Assembly: GCF_000429405.1 (NCBI RefSeq)
Contig: NZ_KE386898.1
Location: forward strand, 253,631-317,630
Length of the DNA: 64,000 nucleotides
Reading direction: 5' to 3'
Origin: Algoriphagus marincola DSM 16067
Lineage (GTDB): Bacteria; Bacteroidota; Bacteroidia; Cytophagales; Cyclobacteriaceae
Positions 63,785-64,000 of this stretch are shown in pieces (position 1 is the first letter of the stretch; every line of letters starts with the position of its first letter). The notes under the pieces are model-generated. The model searched no databases. It was not told where the DNA came from and saw only the letters and a program-made list of their open reading frames with translations. Both the position numbers and the translations under genes were made by a program.

Positions 63785-63813
63785 ACAAGACAAGAATTAC
63801 CAATAAATGAATT

Positions 63814-64000
63814 TTATTGAATTCTGGCTTGAATTTCTTCGATTAAACCTTGGTATTTGATCATGATTCTCGACCAATCGCGGAAATATTCATCATCCTT
63901 TACTGTGATGACTTCCTTGGTGCGATTCGGGTCATTCAGTTCAGCCGCTTGACTCACCAGCTTCACAGCATAGGCCAATTGATCTGAATTGCCTCCCGAA
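63814..64000 (-). CDS. 3' end of an unidentified gene (partial)
   Basis: An open frame on the minus strand enters from the window edge and ends with TAA at 63814-63816. The 61 visible codons encode a helical, charged C-terminus (DQLAYAVKLVSQAAELNDP, then DEYFRDWSRIMIKYQGLIEE). Codon use resembles neighbouring genes. I do not recognise the family. It converges on otsAB, with the inverted repeat between them. Confidence 0.6.
   Translation of the reverse strand, partial: SGGNSDQLAYAVKLVSQAAELNDPNRTKEVITVKDDEYFRDWSRIMIKYQGLIEEIQARIQ

Overview
The window looks like a chromosomal segment of a Bacteroidota bacterium, most likely a Cytophagales member close to Algoriphagus/Cyclobacteriaceae. This is an inference from gene content: a type IX secretion (T9SS) type A sorting domain, an Oar-type TonB-dependent receptor, DUF4105, DUF2061, fused OtsAB, many signal-peptide or lipoprotein starts, and promoters of the TAnnTTTG type instead of sigma70 boxes. 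Genes are dense on both strands. I see no prophage, CRISPR array or rRNA.

Layout. 0-4 kb: a sulfatase C-terminal remnant, an intact sulfatase, an outer-membrane protein and an S41 protease. 3.9-8.4 kb (minus strand): a compact set DUF1648 > M20 peptidase > GH13 amylase > GH25 muramidase. 8.4-9.5 kb: an IS200-like tyrosine transposase broken by an in-frame amber codon and flanked by two arrays of palindromes. 9.6-17.1 kb: DUF2147, a GMC dehydrogenase with its Tat-exported subunit 3, DUF2059, an M23 peptidase, aspS and a lysoplasmalogenase. 17.4-28.3 kb: a large Oar-type receptor, DUF481, then an alpha/beta hydrolase with a three-part RND efflux system. 28.4-40.1 kb: MltF, RidA, GntP, a T9SS cargo protein, DUF4105, uvrB, an AlbA_2 protein, a PLP enzyme and an RluD-like synthase.

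40.3-41.05 kb holds the most unusual item: two 123-nt tRNA-like genes, each with a strong terminator and a promoter-like box. Their cloverleaf bodies are identical, they have a GTC (Asp) anticodon and G73, and they carry a class II type long variable arm whose 41-nt interior differs between the copies.

41.1-49.8 kb: a giant AsmA-like envelope protein, an LVIVD/beta-helix lipoprotein and htpG. 49.9-57.9 kb is an assimilatory sulfate reduction locus: Rrf2 regulator, DUF2061, cysH, cysD, cysN, siroheme sulfite reductase fused to a HEPN-like domain, cobA and a CysG-N/Met8-type enzyme. The chain runs sulfate > APS > sulfite > sulfide, and cobA plus the Met8-type enzyme supply siroheme. A shared inverted-repeat motif upstream of both DUF2061-cysHDN and sir is a candidate Rrf2 operator. 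Several palindromic or MITE-like repeats sit in the gaps of this locus. 58-64 kb: a DUF885-like lipoprotein, metK, fused otsAB, a repeat, and the 3' end of an unidentified minus-strand gene.

All functions are assigned by reading motifs without database searches, so family names are more secure than substrates.
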